From positions 1 to 64,000 of the forward strand of contig NZ_LTAY01000081.1 in assembly GCF_002050515.1 (NCBI RefSeq): a stretch of 64,000 nucleotides of DNA, in the 5' to 3' direction. The notes beneath the pieces were generated by a model, which saw only the letters and a program-made list of their open reading frames with translations, was not told the origin of the DNA and did no database searches. Shown one piece after another: positions 27,098 to 36,408 of the stretch; position 1 is the stretch's first letter, and each line of letters begins with the position of its first letter. Position numbers and translations under genes: made by a program. Source of the stretch: Clostridium thermobutyricum DSM 4928 (GTDB taxonomy: Bacteria > Bacillota > Clostridia > Clostridiales > Clostridiaceae).

Positions 27098-27341
27098 CCT
27101 TTTATTATATTTTACCTTTTTTAAATATATTTTATGCTAATCTCCATTATATAATTTATTTCTTTTATACCAATTTTGATAATATTTTATATAAATTTAA
27201 AATTTTCTAAAATACTATAAAATTTGCTTCTTCTATTCAATTAAGCAAATTAAATTTATTAATATTAGAATTTAAAAATCTGATATAAACTACTTATTTA
27301 ATAGCTTGTCCATAATACTTTTTATTTTTAATTAGAAATTT
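27098..27341. other. AT-rich intergenic region between yaaR and trxA
   Basis: About 244 bases, over 80% A and T by eye. Apart from the trxA promoter at its edge I see no ORF, stable hairpin or repeat. Confidence 0.4.
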
Positions 27342-27761
27342 TTATTTATATATATCTACTACAAGCCCTTGAATCTCATCTATAGTAGAAGCAATATTTA
27401 TATTTTCTATTTCATTCTCTAACAATTTATTTGTAAGTTCCTCTAATTTATTATCAATAGTTTCTACAGTTATAAAGTATTGAGTTTGCCAAAAGCTTAT
27501 ATCTTTCTTGTTTTCATACATATATTACAGAACTGATTCTAAATATTCTTTTATCATTCTTTTATAAGCTCTAACATCAGCATAAGTTTTTGTTATAACT
27601 AATCTATTTCCTTTTTTCTTTATATCACTAATCATTTTTTTAAGCTGTTCTCCAGATTTTCTATCTCTTGCTTGATTGAAACTTTGTGAAAAATCTTTTT
27701 TATTTGAAATCTTATTTCTTTCTCTACCTATGCTTCCGTTTCTAACTCTACCAATCTCCAT
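27342..27761 (-). pseudogene. yaaR: YaaR (DUF327) family protein split by an in-frame TAA
   Basis: Two halves in one frame: residues 1-78 (ending RAYKRMIKEYLESVL), a TAA at 27527-27525, then YMYENKKDISFWQTQYF on to IDEIQGLVVDIYK and the true stop at 27342. Together they give a 139-residue protein with the length and C-terminus of YaaR (B. subtilis form ends EIQGLLINLYT). So one nonsense codon interrupts it. The second half has an ATG two codons later, but its ribosome site is weak. Function of YaaR is not established. Confidence 0.82.
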
Positions 27762-27784
27762 AATATTCCTCCATAATTCTCTTT

Positions 27785-27827
27785 AAAAATAGCTGCTTCA
27801 ATTATTTATTTTTGAAACAGCTATTTT
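27785..27827 (-). terminator. Terminator after cvfB
   Basis: AAAATAGCTG / CAGCTATTTT stem with a longer imperfect extension and a T run on the minus strand. Confidence 0.8.
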
Positions 27828-27835
27828 AAATTATT

Positions 27836-28675
27836 TTATTTAATTAATTTTGTTCCTTCTGGTCCTTGCTCTATTCTTCCTTCTTTCATAAGTCCACCAA
27901 GAGCCATTTTAAAGTAGTTTTTACTTGTTTTAAATTCTCTTTTTATATCTTCTGGATTTGATTTATCATTAAATTCCATAAATCCATTATTTCTTTTTAA
28001 ATATGAAAGTATTTTTTCTTTTATCTCTTCTCTTGCATCTAATCTTTTCTTTCTAGTAGAAAGTCCTATAACACCATCTTCATATATTCTTTTAACTCTA
28101 GCCTCTACAGTATCTCCTGGATATATAACTTCATCATGTTCATTTCCTAAAATTATACCTCTATATTTTCCATCTATAGCAACCTTTAAAGTTTCTCCAC
28201 CACTTCTAGCATAAGTTATACAACTAACTACATCATCAACTTTAAAGCTTCCTTCTTCGGCTACATCTAAATAACCATCAACTTCAGTTGTTCCTGCTAT
28301 TCTTCCAGTTTTATCTATATATGCATGAATTAAATATTTCTTTCCATCTAAAAGCTTAAATCTTTGCTCTCTAATAGGAACAAAAAGGTCTTTTTCTAAT
28401 CCATTGTTACAAAATGCTCCAAAAGAACTTTGTGAAACAACTTCTAAATATCCAACTTCTCCTACAGTTATTATAGGTTTTTTCATAGTTGCTACTCTTC
28501 TATCACTTGAATCCAAGTAAACAAATACCTCTATTTCATCATCTAAATTTATAGTGTTTCCATCTAATAATGATTTTGGAAGTAATACTTCTTCTCCTCT
28601 TTCATCCTTTAAAAAGAATCCAAAATCTCTTTCTTTGCTTACTACTAATTTATTATATTTTCCTACTTCTATCAT
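27836..28675 (-). CDS. cvfB: CvfB/YitL-like RNA-binding protein (S1 domains)
   Basis: 279 residues with consecutive S1-like OB folds (GFFLKDERGEEVLLPKSLL, FGAFCNNGLEKDLFVPIREQ, then KRIYEDGVIGLSTRKKR) and a C-terminal winged helix (about 225-279). S. aureus CvfB is a post-transcriptional virulence regulator of this architecture. GGAGG precedes the ATG. It follows the LbH gene on the same strand by about 20 bases, so the two are probably cotranscribed. Confidence 0.88.
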   Translation of the reverse strand: MIEVGKYNKLVVSKERDFGFFLKDERGEEVLLPKSLLDGNTINLDDEIEVFVYLDSSDRRVATMKKPIITVGEVGYLEVVSQSSFGAFCNNGLEKDLFVPIREQRFKLLDGKKYLIHAYIDKTGRIAGTTEVDGYLDVAEEGSFKVDDVVSCITYARSGGETLKVAIDGKYRGIILGNEHDEVIYPGDTVEARVKRIYEDGVIGLSTRKKRLDAREEIKEKILSYLKRNNGFMEFNDKSNPEDIKREFKTSKNYFKMALGGLMKEGRIEQGPEGTKLIK

Positions 28676-28695
28676 TTTTCCTCCTAAGGGTTTGT

Positions 28696-29196
28696 TTATT
28701 TATATTTTTTGCTTAATTCTAAATAATGTTTTGAGGATTCATTTATTCTTTCAATTTCATCTTCCCTAAGTTTTCTAACAGCTCTTGCTGGGCTTCCTAT
28801 AATTAAAACACCCTCTTCAAATTCTTTGTTTTCTGTAACTAACGCACCTGCTCCAACTATAGAATTTTTACTTATTTTTGCACCATTTAATATTATTGAG
28901 CCCATTCCAATTAAAACATTGTCATCTATGTGGCATCCATGAACAATAGCTCCATGACCAATAGTTACATTTTTTCCTATTTTTACATCAAAATCTGTAT
29001 CCACATGAATTGAAGCATTTTCTTGAACATTTGAATTTTCTAAAATAGTTATTTTATTCATATCTCCTCTTAATCTAGCTCCAAACCATATACTACAGCC
29101 TTTATTTATTTTTACATCTCCTATTATATCTGTACTTTCTGAAATATATGTATCTTCATCTATACTTGGAATTTTATTTTCAAATTTGAGAATCAT
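28696..29196 (-). CDS. Gamma-carbonic-anhydrase-like hexapeptide-repeat protein (YrdA/PaaY type)
   Basis: 166 residues with left-handed beta-helix repeats (GCSIWFGARLRGDMNKITI, IGKNVTIGHGAIVHGC). The His pattern (IHVD, IGHGAIVHGC) matches the three zinc ligands of gamma-class enzymes. A C-terminal helix closes the trimer. Whether it hydrates CO2 or acts on CoA esters is unknown for this family. GAGGTGA precedes the ATG. Upstream partner of cvfB. Confidence 0.85.
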   Translation of the reverse strand: MILKFENKIPSIDEDTYISESTDIIGDVKINKGCSIWFGARLRGDMNKITILENSNVQENASIHVDTDFDVKIGKNVTIGHGAIVHGCHIDDNVLIGMGSIILNGAKISKNSIVGAGALVTENKEFEEGVLIIGSPARAVRKLREDEIERINESSKHYLELSKKYK

Positions 29197-29309
29197 AAAA
29201 TCACCTCTCTATTTTTATAATTTTATTTTATCATTTCTATCTTTTATTGTCATTATTTTAAAGCACTATGAACTATATATAAATATATAGAAATAAAAAT
29301 GGAGGTATT

Positions 29310-30293
29310 ATGCCAAGTAAAGTTTCAAATAAAAATTTAACAGATTCCATTATAAGTAATTGTAAATTTTTCTACGGTGGATTCCATGGACATAGCTCTC
29401 TTTCAATTGGTGAAGGCTCTCCAATTGATTGTTATAATTATGCTTATAGAAACAACTTAGACTTTTTAATATTAGCTGACCACAGTAGCTTTTTTCTAAA
29501 TAGAGAACATAAGTGGAATTTTGGATTAGAGCAATGTCATAAATTCAATAAAAAACGTGAAGGATTTACTTCTTTTTACGGATTTGAAGGTAAATCAGAA
29601 TTTTTAGGAGATTTAAATATTATTAATTCAAAAAATTATTTTATTGGAAATGTATCTAATCCTTTAGTACTTATGATTTGGATGCTTAATAATCCAAATG
29701 CTTTTATAATAATAAGTAATCCTCTTAAAACTATTTGCTTAAGAGAATATGATTTTAATTTAAATAAAATAATTTCCTGTGTAGAGGTCACTAGTGGAAA
29801 TAGTGAAAGATATTTAAGAAGAGAAAAATATTTTTTTAAACTTCTTGATAATGGTTGGAAACTTGGTTGTGTAAATGGAATTAATGAAACAAAACTTAAT
29901 TTTGGTGACACAGAAAATTTAACATGTATTATAAGCCCAAAAGGCTCAAAAGAAAATCTTATACAAAATATAAGATCACGCCACACCTACTCTACTGAAT
30001 CAAAAACATTAAAATTATTATTTTTTATAAACAATACATTTATGGGTGGGATATTAAATAATTCTGAAGAATTGCGTTTTACAATAGTTATAGAAGATAA
30101 AAACTATGCTATAAATAAAATTGAAATAATTTCAAATGAAGGTGTTGTAGTTCATCAAATTCAAAATATAGGATTAAAAAAAATAAAATATATCTATAAT
30201 CATATCCCTAATGTTAAAGAAACTTGGTATGTAATAAAGGTTTATGAAGAAACAAATAAAATAGCCTTAAGTTCACCAATCTTTTTAAAATAA
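29310..30293 (+). CDS. PHP-domain metal-dependent hydrolase (CehA/McbA-like)
   Basis: 327 residues. The PHP signature is GFHGHSSLSIGEGSPIDCY followed by LDFLILADHSSFF, with a late CVNGINETKLNFGD and RSRHTYSTESK. These are the metal ligands of the CehA-McbA group. The last 90 residues look like a beta-sandwich add-on. There is no signal peptide. Substrate unknown; a phosphoesterase or amidohydrolase role is a guess. ATG behind GGAGG. Confidence 0.72.
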   Translation: MPSKVSNKNLTDSIISNCKFFYGGFHGHSSLSIGEGSPIDCYNYAYRNNLDFLILADHSSFFLNREHKWNFGLEQCHKFNKKREGFTSFYGFEGKSEFLGDLNIINSKNYFIGNVSNPLVLMIWMLNNPNAFIIISNPLKTICLREYDFNLNKIISCVEVTSGNSERYLRREKYFFKLLDNGWKLGCVNGINETKLNFGDTENLTCIISPKGSKENLIQNIRSRHTYSTESKTLKLLFFINNTFMGGILNNSEELRFTIVIEDKNYAINKIEIISNEGVVVHQIQNIGLKKIKYIYNHIPNVKETWYVIKVYEETNKIALSSPIFLK

Positions 30294-30344
30294 CTAATAA
30301 ACCTTTATAAAATATTATTTACTGTTATAAATAAAAGTTAAATA

Positions 30345-30371
30345 AAAAACCAAAGGCTATTATGCCTTTGG
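30345..30371 (-). terminator. Terminator overlapping the stop of the 114-residue membrane protein
   Basis: CCAAAGGC / GCCTTTGG stem; on the minus strand it is followed by a T run. The last codons and stop of the gene form its left arm. Confidence 0.8.
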
Positions 30372-30704
30372 ATTTCCTTTATCTTTCATATGCTTAACTC
30401 TATTTGGCTTAGCTTTTGGTTTCATTTTTATTTGCTTTTCTTTAGCTTTTGGCCCACCTGTTTGTAATATATCTAGGAACCAGAAAACTGATACTAAAAT
30501 TATTATTGTAAATACTATTCCTATCCAAGTATTTGTAACTTTCCCTGTAAATTGTATAACAAGTAATATAATAGCTACTGCTAATGGAATAAATTTATTT
30601 ACTCTAACTTTTGGAAATACATACATTTTTCCTAAAAATATTAGTCCTACTGATACTGCCAAAAGTACAATATAACTTATTACTGTTGTAATTATGCTCA
30701 CCAT
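30360..30704 (-). CDS. Three-span membrane protein with basic tail (114 aa)
   Basis: Hydrophobic helices at about 3-25, 38-54 and 57-78 are followed by a very basic tail (KAKEKQIKMKPKAKPNRVKH) that probably faces the cytosol and could touch nucleic acid or lipid head groups. Unknown function. AGGAGG lies 12 bases before the ATG; a GTG next to it is an alternative start. Monocistronic. Confidence 0.6.
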   Translation of the reverse strand: MVSIITTVISYIVLLAVSVGLIFLGKMYVFPKVRVNKFIPLAVAIILLVIQFTGKVTNTWIGIVFTIIILVSVFWFLDILQTGGPKAKEKQIKMKPKAKPNRVKHMKDKGNPKA

Positions 30705-30950
30705 ATAAAATATGTCCTCCTAAAACCGCTTTATATTATATATAGTAATTTAAATTGGACATTTTTTCAATACATTCTATATTTATTTTACATATATATT
30801 CCTTTTGATTTCTTATACTGTAAATTTTTATCAAAATAATAATATTTAATAAATTTTTTGAACATTTTACATTCTTCACTTTATTAAATTAATTTTTTTT
30901 GTTAAAATAATATACGATTTATATATTTATCAGATTATTGAGGTGATAAT

Positions 30951-31418
30951 ATGGCTAACAATAATAATTTACAATTAGACGAGCTAGATCTTCAAATATT
31001 AGATTTACTTATTAAAGATTGTAGAACTCCATACTTAGAAATAGCTAGAATTTGCCACGTTAGTGGTGGAACAATTCATGTACGTATGAAGAAAATGGAA
31101 GATATGGGGATAATAAAAGGTACTAGAATAATTCTAAACTTACCTAAACTTGGATATGATGTATGCTGTTTTGTTGGAATTTTCGTAGACAAAACTTCTT
31201 CATTTAATTATGTTTTTGATGAAATGCAAAAAATTAAAGAAGTTGTTGAACTTCACATAACAACTGGAGCTTACTCAATTTTTGCAAAAGTTATTTGTAA
31301 GAATATAAGTGATCTTCAAGAGCTTCTAATGCATAAAATTAATACTATTGATGGAATTCAAAGAACTGATACATTTATTTCTTTAAATCAACCCATTGAT
31401 AGAAACATTACTTTATAA
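30951..31418 (+). CDS. Lrp/AsnC family transcriptional regulator
   Basis: 155 residues. N-terminal winged helix (LDLQILDLLIKDCRTPYLEIA, then VSGGTIHVRMKKMEDMGII) and a C-terminal RAM effector domain (about 70-150) with VELHITTGAYSIFAKVICK. Such proteins sense amino acids and form octamers. GAGGTGATA precedes the ATG. No biosynthetic gene is adjacent, so the target is unknown. Confidence 0.9.
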   Translation: MANNNNLQLDELDLQILDLLIKDCRTPYLEIARICHVSGGTIHVRMKKMEDMGIIKGTRIILNLPKLGYDVCCFVGIFVDKTSSFNYVFDEMQKIKEVVELHITTGAYSIFAKVICKNISDLQELLMHKINTIDGIQRTDTFISLNQPIDRNITL

Positions 31419-31439
31419 ATATAATTTTAAAATAAGAAT

Positions 31440-31500
31440 AATACTTTTTAATAATGGGAAAAATGAATTTACTGGACATTATTAAAAAGTATTTATTTTT
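31440..31500 (+). terminator. Very long-stem terminator after the Lrp gene
   Basis: A perfect 17-bp stem (31440-31456 with 31477-31493), a 20-base loop and then a T-rich run. Confidence 0.85.
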
Positions 31501-31594
31501 TTATTTTAAATACATTTATTCTTTATTTTTTATTAAGTTTTATTTAAGGTTCAGAATTTATAATTATAGTATAGAAATATATTAGGAGGAATTT

Positions 31595-32164
31595 ATGGAT
31601 ATTAATACTATAGTTTTAGCATTCTTCATTTATTCTTTTTTAGGATGGTGTACAGAAGTAGTTTATCAATACTTTAAACATAAAGTTTTTATAAATAGAG
31701 GATTTTTAAACGGACCTTTTTGTCCTATATATGGATTTTGCGCATTGCTAATAATTACATGTCTTTCAGACGTACATTTAAACTTCATATGGTTATTTAT
31801 TCTTACTTCAGTACTAACATCTGTAGTTGAATATGCAACAAGCTTTTTCCTTGAAAAATTTTTCGCTTTAAAATGGTGGGATTATACAGAAGATCCTTTT
31901 AATCTTCATGGACGTATATGCTTCCACTTCTCATTAGCTTGGGGATTAGCTTCAGTTTTCCTTGTTAAAGTGTTAAATCCTTTTATAATATCATCTATAG
32001 GAGATATAACATCTAACGTTTTAGGATTTCTTGCAATTATAGTTGTTACTTATCTTTCTTTAGATTTTTGTGTTACACTTTATACTTTAATAATGGAAAA
32101 AATCAATGGAAGAAGAAAAGCTTTTTTAGGAAATACTGACGATTTTGATTATACAAATAAATAG
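31595..32164 (+). CDS. Membrane protein of the putative type IV ABC-transporter family (PF06541-like)
   Basis: 189 residues with about five helices. FFIYSFLGWCTEVVYQ, then FINRGFLNGPFCPIYGFCA, and later WWDYTEDPFNLHGRICFHFS are characteristic of this widespread Firmicute family. Despite the Pfam name, transport has not been shown and no ATPase gene is adjacent. GGAGG precedes the ATG. Confidence 0.78.
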   Translation: MDINTIVLAFFIYSFLGWCTEVVYQYFKHKVFINRGFLNGPFCPIYGFCALLIITCLSDVHLNFIWLFILTSVLTSVVEYATSFFLEKFFALKWWDYTEDPFNLHGRICFHFSLAWGLASVFLVKVLNPFIISSIGDITSNVLGFLAIIVVTYLSLDFCVTLYTLIMEKINGRRKAFLGNTDDFDYTNK

Positions 32165-32174
32165 AAAAATAAAG

Positions 32175-32205
32175 AAAGTGCTTTCTAAAAGATAGTACTT
32201 TTTTA
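32175..32205 (+). terminator. Terminator after the PF06541-like gene
   Basis: AAAGTGCTTTC / GATAGTACTTT imperfect stem followed by a T run. Confidence 0.65.
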
Positions 32206-32234
32206 TTTTCTAAATTGAATAATACATATATAAT

Positions 32235-32267
32235 AAAAAAGCAAGTATTTAAAATACTTGCCTTTTT
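32235..32267 (-). terminator. Terminator after the lytic transglycosylase
   Basis: AAAAAGGCAAGTATTTT / AAATACTTGCTTTTTT hairpin directly past the minus-strand stop. Confidence 0.9.
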
Positions 32268-32270
32268 AAT

Positions 32271-32771
32271 TTAAAACATAAAATATAAAACTTTATATAT
32301 TTTTTCTCTGTTCTCTATTTTTTTAGTATAGAATTTTTCTGCGTAATCTTTCATATCAATTTTTGAATTTTTTTCTACTCCATTTCTAATTGACCAATTT
32401 CCAACTAAATCTCTTAAACTTTTCCCATTGCTCTTTGATAAATAATATGTTCCCAACTGAATATTTTTATCATTATTAACTATTTCTTCAGGCTTAAAAT
32501 TTTTATCTCCAATTTCTTTTGCTAATTCTTTTCCTGTTTTAGCAGTTAATTTCATAAGTCCACAAGCTTTTCCGTTATTATATGGTATTTGATTGAAGTC
32601 TGTTTCAAAATGTATAATAGAAGCAATAAGTTCTGGTTTAACATTATATTCTTTTGCATATTTTTCTATTATTTTTTTATCTTTAATAGGAAAAATCACT
32701 TCTCTTACAAATATTCCAACCCCCACTAATAGAATAAGTATTATAATTATTATGTTTATAAATTTTTTCAT
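32271..32771 (-). CDS. Membrane-anchored lytic transglycosylase (SLT domain)
   Basis: 166 residues. An N-terminal signal anchor (about 4-22) is followed by the SLT fold. The catalytic Glu is in LIASIIHFETDFNQ, and GLMKLTAKTGKELA and NIQLGTYYLS follow. It cleaves the glycan strand of peptidoglycan to anhydro-muramic ends. The usual GLMQ is GLMK here. It is outside the muropeptide-catabolic unit 4 kb away, but products of such enzymes feed that pathway. Confidence 0.82.
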   Translation of the reverse strand: MKKFINIIIIILILLVGVGIFVREVIFPIKDKKIIEKYAKEYNVKPELIASIIHFETDFNQIPYNNGKACGLMKLTAKTGKELAKEIGDKNFKPEEIVNNDKNIQLGTYYLSKSNGKSLRDLVGNWSIRNGVEKNSKIDMKDYAEKFYTKKIENREKIYKVLYFMF

Positions 32772-32993
32772 GTATTTACCCCCAATTTTCTAATATTATC
32801 AATTTTTATTCTCTTGTACATTCTTTTTTATTTCTAAATCTAATTCCATCTATTTTAAAATAAAACTCTACTTGAATTTAATTTATTATGAGTAATTTCA
32901 ATAGAACTAAATTGATAACTAAATTATAAGGTAAAGTAATAAATCTTCCTATTTAACTTCATTACATTATACTTTCATTTATGTAAGATAAAA

Positions 32994-33021
32994 AAAAGAC
33001 ATACTAAAAAGTATGTCTTTT
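32994..33021 (-). terminator. Terminator after the FAD dehydrogenase
   Basis: AAAAGACATAC / GTATGTCTTTT hairpin with a T run on the minus strand. Confidence 0.9.
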
Positions 33022-33026
33022 AATAA

Positions 33027-34427
33027 TTATTTACTTAATTTTTCTCCCATCATAACACCCATTGCTGATGCCATCATAAGACCTCTTGTCCACCCACTTG
33101 AATCACCTAAACAGTGAAGCCCTTTTATGTTTGTCTCAAAATTGTTATCTATTATTACTTTATTACTGTAAAATTTTATTTCTGGTCCATAAAGTAAAGT
33201 TTCGTCACTTGCAAAACCTGGAACAACTTTATTCATTGATTCTATAAAGTTAACTATATTAGTCATTGTTCTATAAGGTATAGCTGAAGTTAAATCTCCT
33301 GCTACTGCATCTGGAAGTGTATATCTTACATTTGATCTATCTAATTCTTTTTGCCAAGTTCTTTTTCCGCTTAAAATATCACCATATCTTTGAACTAAAA
33401 TACTTCCATTTCCAAGCATGTTAACAAGTTCTGCAACTTTTTTACCATATTCAATTGGCTTATTAAAAGGTTCTTCAAAATTATGTGAACTTAATATTGC
33501 AAGGTTTGTATTTTGAGATTTTAATTCTTTATAAGAATGTCCATTAACAATTGCTAAATTATTATCATAATTTTCTTGAGATACAAATCCACCTGGATTT
33601 TGACAGAAAGTTCTAACCTTATCTTTAAAAGGTGCTGGATATCCAATAAGCTTTGATTCATATAAAACATTATTTACACTTTCCATTATCTCATTTCTTA
33701 CTTCAACTCTAACTCCAATGTCTACAGTTCCAGCTCTATGTTCTATATTATGAGTAACACACATATCTTTAAGCCAGTCAGCACCTTTTCTTCCTGTTGC
33801 AACAACTACAGAATTTGAAAATATTTCTCTTTCATTATCTTTTTTAGCTGAATCTACAACCTTAACACCTTTAACTTGTCCACTTTCTATTATTAAATCT
33901 TTAACTGTTGTATCAAACTCTATATGAACATTATTTTCTAAAAGATAATTTTGTAATTTTAAATATATCTCTTGAGCTTTTTCTGTACCTAAATGTCTTA
34001 TAGGACAATCAACAAGTTTTAAATTTCCTTCTATTGCTTTTCTTCTTATTTCTTTTACTGCTTCTGGATTATCAATTCCTTCAACTCTTTCATCTGCACC
34101 GAATTCTAAATATATTTTATCTGTATAATCTATATAATCTTGAACTAGTTTTCCTCCAATAAGTTCTGGTAAATCTCCTCCTACTTCATAATTTAATGAA
34201 AGTTTTCCATCTGAAAAAGCTCCTGCTCCAGAAAAACCAGCAGTTATATGACAGTATGGTTTACAACTTACACATTTATTAGTTTTTATCTTTGGACAAC
34301 TTCTTTTATCTATACTTCTTCCTTCTTCTATAAGTAAAATCTTTTTATCTTTATTTCTTCTTCTAAGCTCTAAAGCTGTAAAAATTCCTCCTGGCCCTGC
34401 TCCAACTATAATTACATCATAATTCAT
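33027..34427 (-). CDS. FAD-dependent dehydrogenase (COG2509-like)
   Basis: 466 residues. N-terminal dinucleotide fold VGAGPGGIFTALELRRRN with an acidic strand end (LLIEEG). A Cys-rich stretch follows (CPKIKTNKCVSCKPYCH), suited to a metal or iron-sulfur site. VVATGRKGADW and a C-terminal GDSSGWTRGLMMASAMG close the FAD site. The family is common in clostridia and has no proven substrate. GGGAGA precedes the ATG. Monocistronic. Confidence 0.8.
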   Translation of the reverse strand: MNYDVIIVGAGPGGIFTALELRRRNKDKKILLIEEGRSIDKRSCPKIKTNKCVSCKPYCHITAGFSGAGAFSDGKLSLNYEVGGDLPELIGGKLVQDYIDYTDKIYLEFGADERVEGIDNPEAVKEIRRKAIEGNLKLVDCPIRHLGTEKAQEIYLKLQNYLLENNVHIEFDTTVKDLIIESGQVKGVKVVDSAKKDNEREIFSNSVVVATGRKGADWLKDMCVTHNIEHRAGTVDIGVRVEVRNEIMESVNNVLYESKLIGYPAPFKDKVRTFCQNPGGFVSQENYDNNLAIVNGHSYKELKSQNTNLAILSSHNFEEPFNKPIEYGKKVAELVNMLGNGSILVQRYGDILSGKRTWQKELDRSNVRYTLPDAVAGDLTSAIPYRTMTNIVNFIESMNKVVPGFASDETLLYGPEIKFYSNKVIIDNNFETNIKGLHCLGDSSGWTRGLMMASAMGVMMGEKLSK

Positions 34428-34569
34428 AAAACATATCTCCCTTTTTATAAATTTAACCCATAGTAGAGCTTTTTAAGGTGCTCCGTAGAAACATTTCTCC
34501 ATATTAGAAACTTATACAGGTATAATTCGGATTTTTATTTATTATTCTTCCTATATTTACATAATACTT

Positions 34570-34577
34570 TAATAAAA
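34570..34577. repeat. Left 8-bp direct repeat (possible target-site duplication)
   Basis: TAATAAAA directly outside the left 91-bp end; an identical copy lies at 41652-41659, directly outside the right end. Confidence 0.55.
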
Positions 34578-34699
34578 TGCTCTGTTTTAAAATACTATTG
34601 ATAATACATACTTAATTTAAAATACCAGTGATTTAGAAAGCACTAGCCCTTAGTTCGTAATATATTAATATTTTGCAGTAGTTAAAATACCTTTTTGTA

Positions 34700-34816
34700 T
34701 TATTTTTTCTCTTCACCATATAATAAATTTACTTCACAATATGGGAATGATATCTCATCAACATTGTATTTTGGGTCAAACCTCATTGGCAATAATACAT
34801 TCTTTTTTTCAATCAT
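34700..34816 (-). CDS. 38-residue ORF inside the IS, downstream of the transposase
   Basis: ATG at 34816 behind GGAGATATTT, stop at 34700. It starts MIEKKNVLLPMRFDPKYNVD and contains ISFPYCEVNLLYGEEKK. It has a good ribosome site and is intact while the transposase is wrecked. It could be a passenger gene or chance. No family recognised. Confidence 0.35.
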   Translation of the reverse strand: MIEKKNVLLPMRFDPKYNVDEISFPYCEVNLLYGEEKK

Positions 34817-34910
34817 AAATATCTCCTATTTATACTTCCTATAATAATACTATTGCGTAATAATTTATATTTTAATTATACATTAATTCCAGATTTTAAT
34901 TACATATTTT

Positions 34911-35919
34911 TTAAAATATAAGTATTGGTAAATTTTTAAATTCATTTATTTTAGTATAATTATGAGATATATTACTATGAACAATAAAGTTTTTAACTCT
35001 AATAAATTCTTTTTCTGAACTAAATGTATTTATCCATTTATGCCATTTCATATAATTACTAAGATATTTTGTTGCAACACCATTAAACCTACTCATCCAT
35101 CTTTTTAAATTAGAATGAAGGCTTTTTATATGTTGAATATGATATATATCTTCTTTATGCTTACCTCTTTTAATTCTTTTATGTCCTAATTCCATATCTC
35201 ATGCAATTTGTATATGACTCTTATGACTATCAGTACAAAGAATAGAGTCTTCTCCTATGCAATTAGCACAAAGTTTTTTCAATTCTTCCTGTGCATAATA
35301 ACTCTATAATTAAGTTTCCTTGCCTATCAAGAGTGATACCGACACATACTTGTTCATTAGAAATCCCTCTTTTCTTAACTTGTTTTCATCTTTTACGAGA
35401 AGGTCTTAGCATATTTATAGGCTTAATTCCTTTATATGAATAAGCAAAAAAACTTCATCTGCCTCAACTACGCCATCAACAGGCCTACACCAAGAAATTC
35501 ACTTATACAGTTAAGAAATTTATGTCTCCAAAAAAACTTGTTGCTATATTTATTTCAACTATTTCAGCACATTTCCTTATTGAATAACCATTTAACATGT
35601 ATTTAGCATATTTAATCCACTTGTCCAAAGTTTTTTTGCTGTTATATGTTACAGAGTTAGTGAAATCAGTAAATGTCTTTCTACAATTTTTGCAAATATA
35701 TCTTTGTTTGTTATTATATTTACCATTTCTTAATATATCCTCCCCTTTGCAATAAGGACACACTTTCCCCTTAGAAAATCTCATTTTCTTAACGTCTTTA
35801 GTAATTTGAGTAACTTGAGAAGCTGAAATAAGACGTTTTTATAAAAGGGCTAAAATTTGTGTTTGTTGATATAAAGATAAATTTTCAATTTCTGATAATA
35901 TAGATAATACATTTGCCAT
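34911..35919 (-). pseudogene. IS1595-family transposase remnant
   Basis: It starts MANVLSILSEIENLSLYQQT at 35919; TAA occurs after about 27 codons. The zinc-ribbon N-domain follows (CPYCKGEDILRNGKYNN, CKNCRKTFTDFTN). After TSFF the frame shifts at least twice through the catalytic region (VDGVVEADEVFF and CTDSHKSH are readable in other frames). The last readable part (GHKRIKRGKHKEDIYHIQHI, then RWMSRFNGVATKYLSNY) is at 34911-35195. Clearly inactive. Confidence 0.88.
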
Positions 35920-36027
35920 AATTAAACCCCCACAACTCTTCATATTAATTATTATACACTTATCTGAAAATTTTAATCAATAATCAACACTTATTTAAAA
36001 CAGAGCCTTATAGAAAATAAACATCAA

Positions 36028-36148
36028 AAAATAGTAGCCCTAGGTCGAATTGTAAAGCTACTATTTTAATTAATAAAATATAGTGATACTAGTTGCCTAA
36101 GCAACTATATTTGTATAAATGAGAGTGAGCCAACACTCTACTTTTTTT
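36028..36148 (+). ncRNA. Candidate plus-strand structured RNA with terminal hairpin
   Basis: Three hairpins in a row: an 11-bp stem (36028-36038 with 36057-36067), TAGTTGC/GCAACTA (36090-36107) and AGAGTG/CACTCT (36122-36139). The last is followed by eight T on the plus strand, as in a terminator. No plus-strand ORF is present. The first hairpin also has a T run on the minus strand and could end the mur operon. No convincing promoter seen. Confidence 0.3.
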
Positions 36149-36408
36149 TATTCTTTGTATTTCTTATTTACTTATACATAAGTTCAATCTATTAAATAAA
36201 AGATTTATAATCTCACTTATATTATATCAAATTTTCATGAAAAATAAACATCTAGAATTAACTAAATAGTATATTGAATATAAAAGTTTAAATATCTATG
36301 ATTATACCTATAAACTTACTACTATTTATTCACTTAAATGATCTGTTAAATTCTATTTAGAGTTTTTTCATTAATTATTCATTCTCAATTTTTCCATTTT
36401 AGTTATTA
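36149..36408. other. AT-rich region downstream of murR
   Basis: About 260 bases past the murR stop without a gene, stable hairpin or clear repeat. Confidence 0.35.

Larger units (their letters stand above)
34578..36007 (-). mobile_element. Decayed IS1595-like insertion sequence (about 1.43 kb)
   Basis: Left tip GCTCTGTTTTAAAATACT and right tip (minus strand) GCTCTGTTTTAAATAAGT match at 20 of 24 positions. The interior holds a ruined transposase (34911-35919) and about 330 bases on its downstream side with a 38-codon ORF. The right flank TTATAGAA agrees with the left flank TAATAAAA at 6 of 8 positions. Confidence 0.75.
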
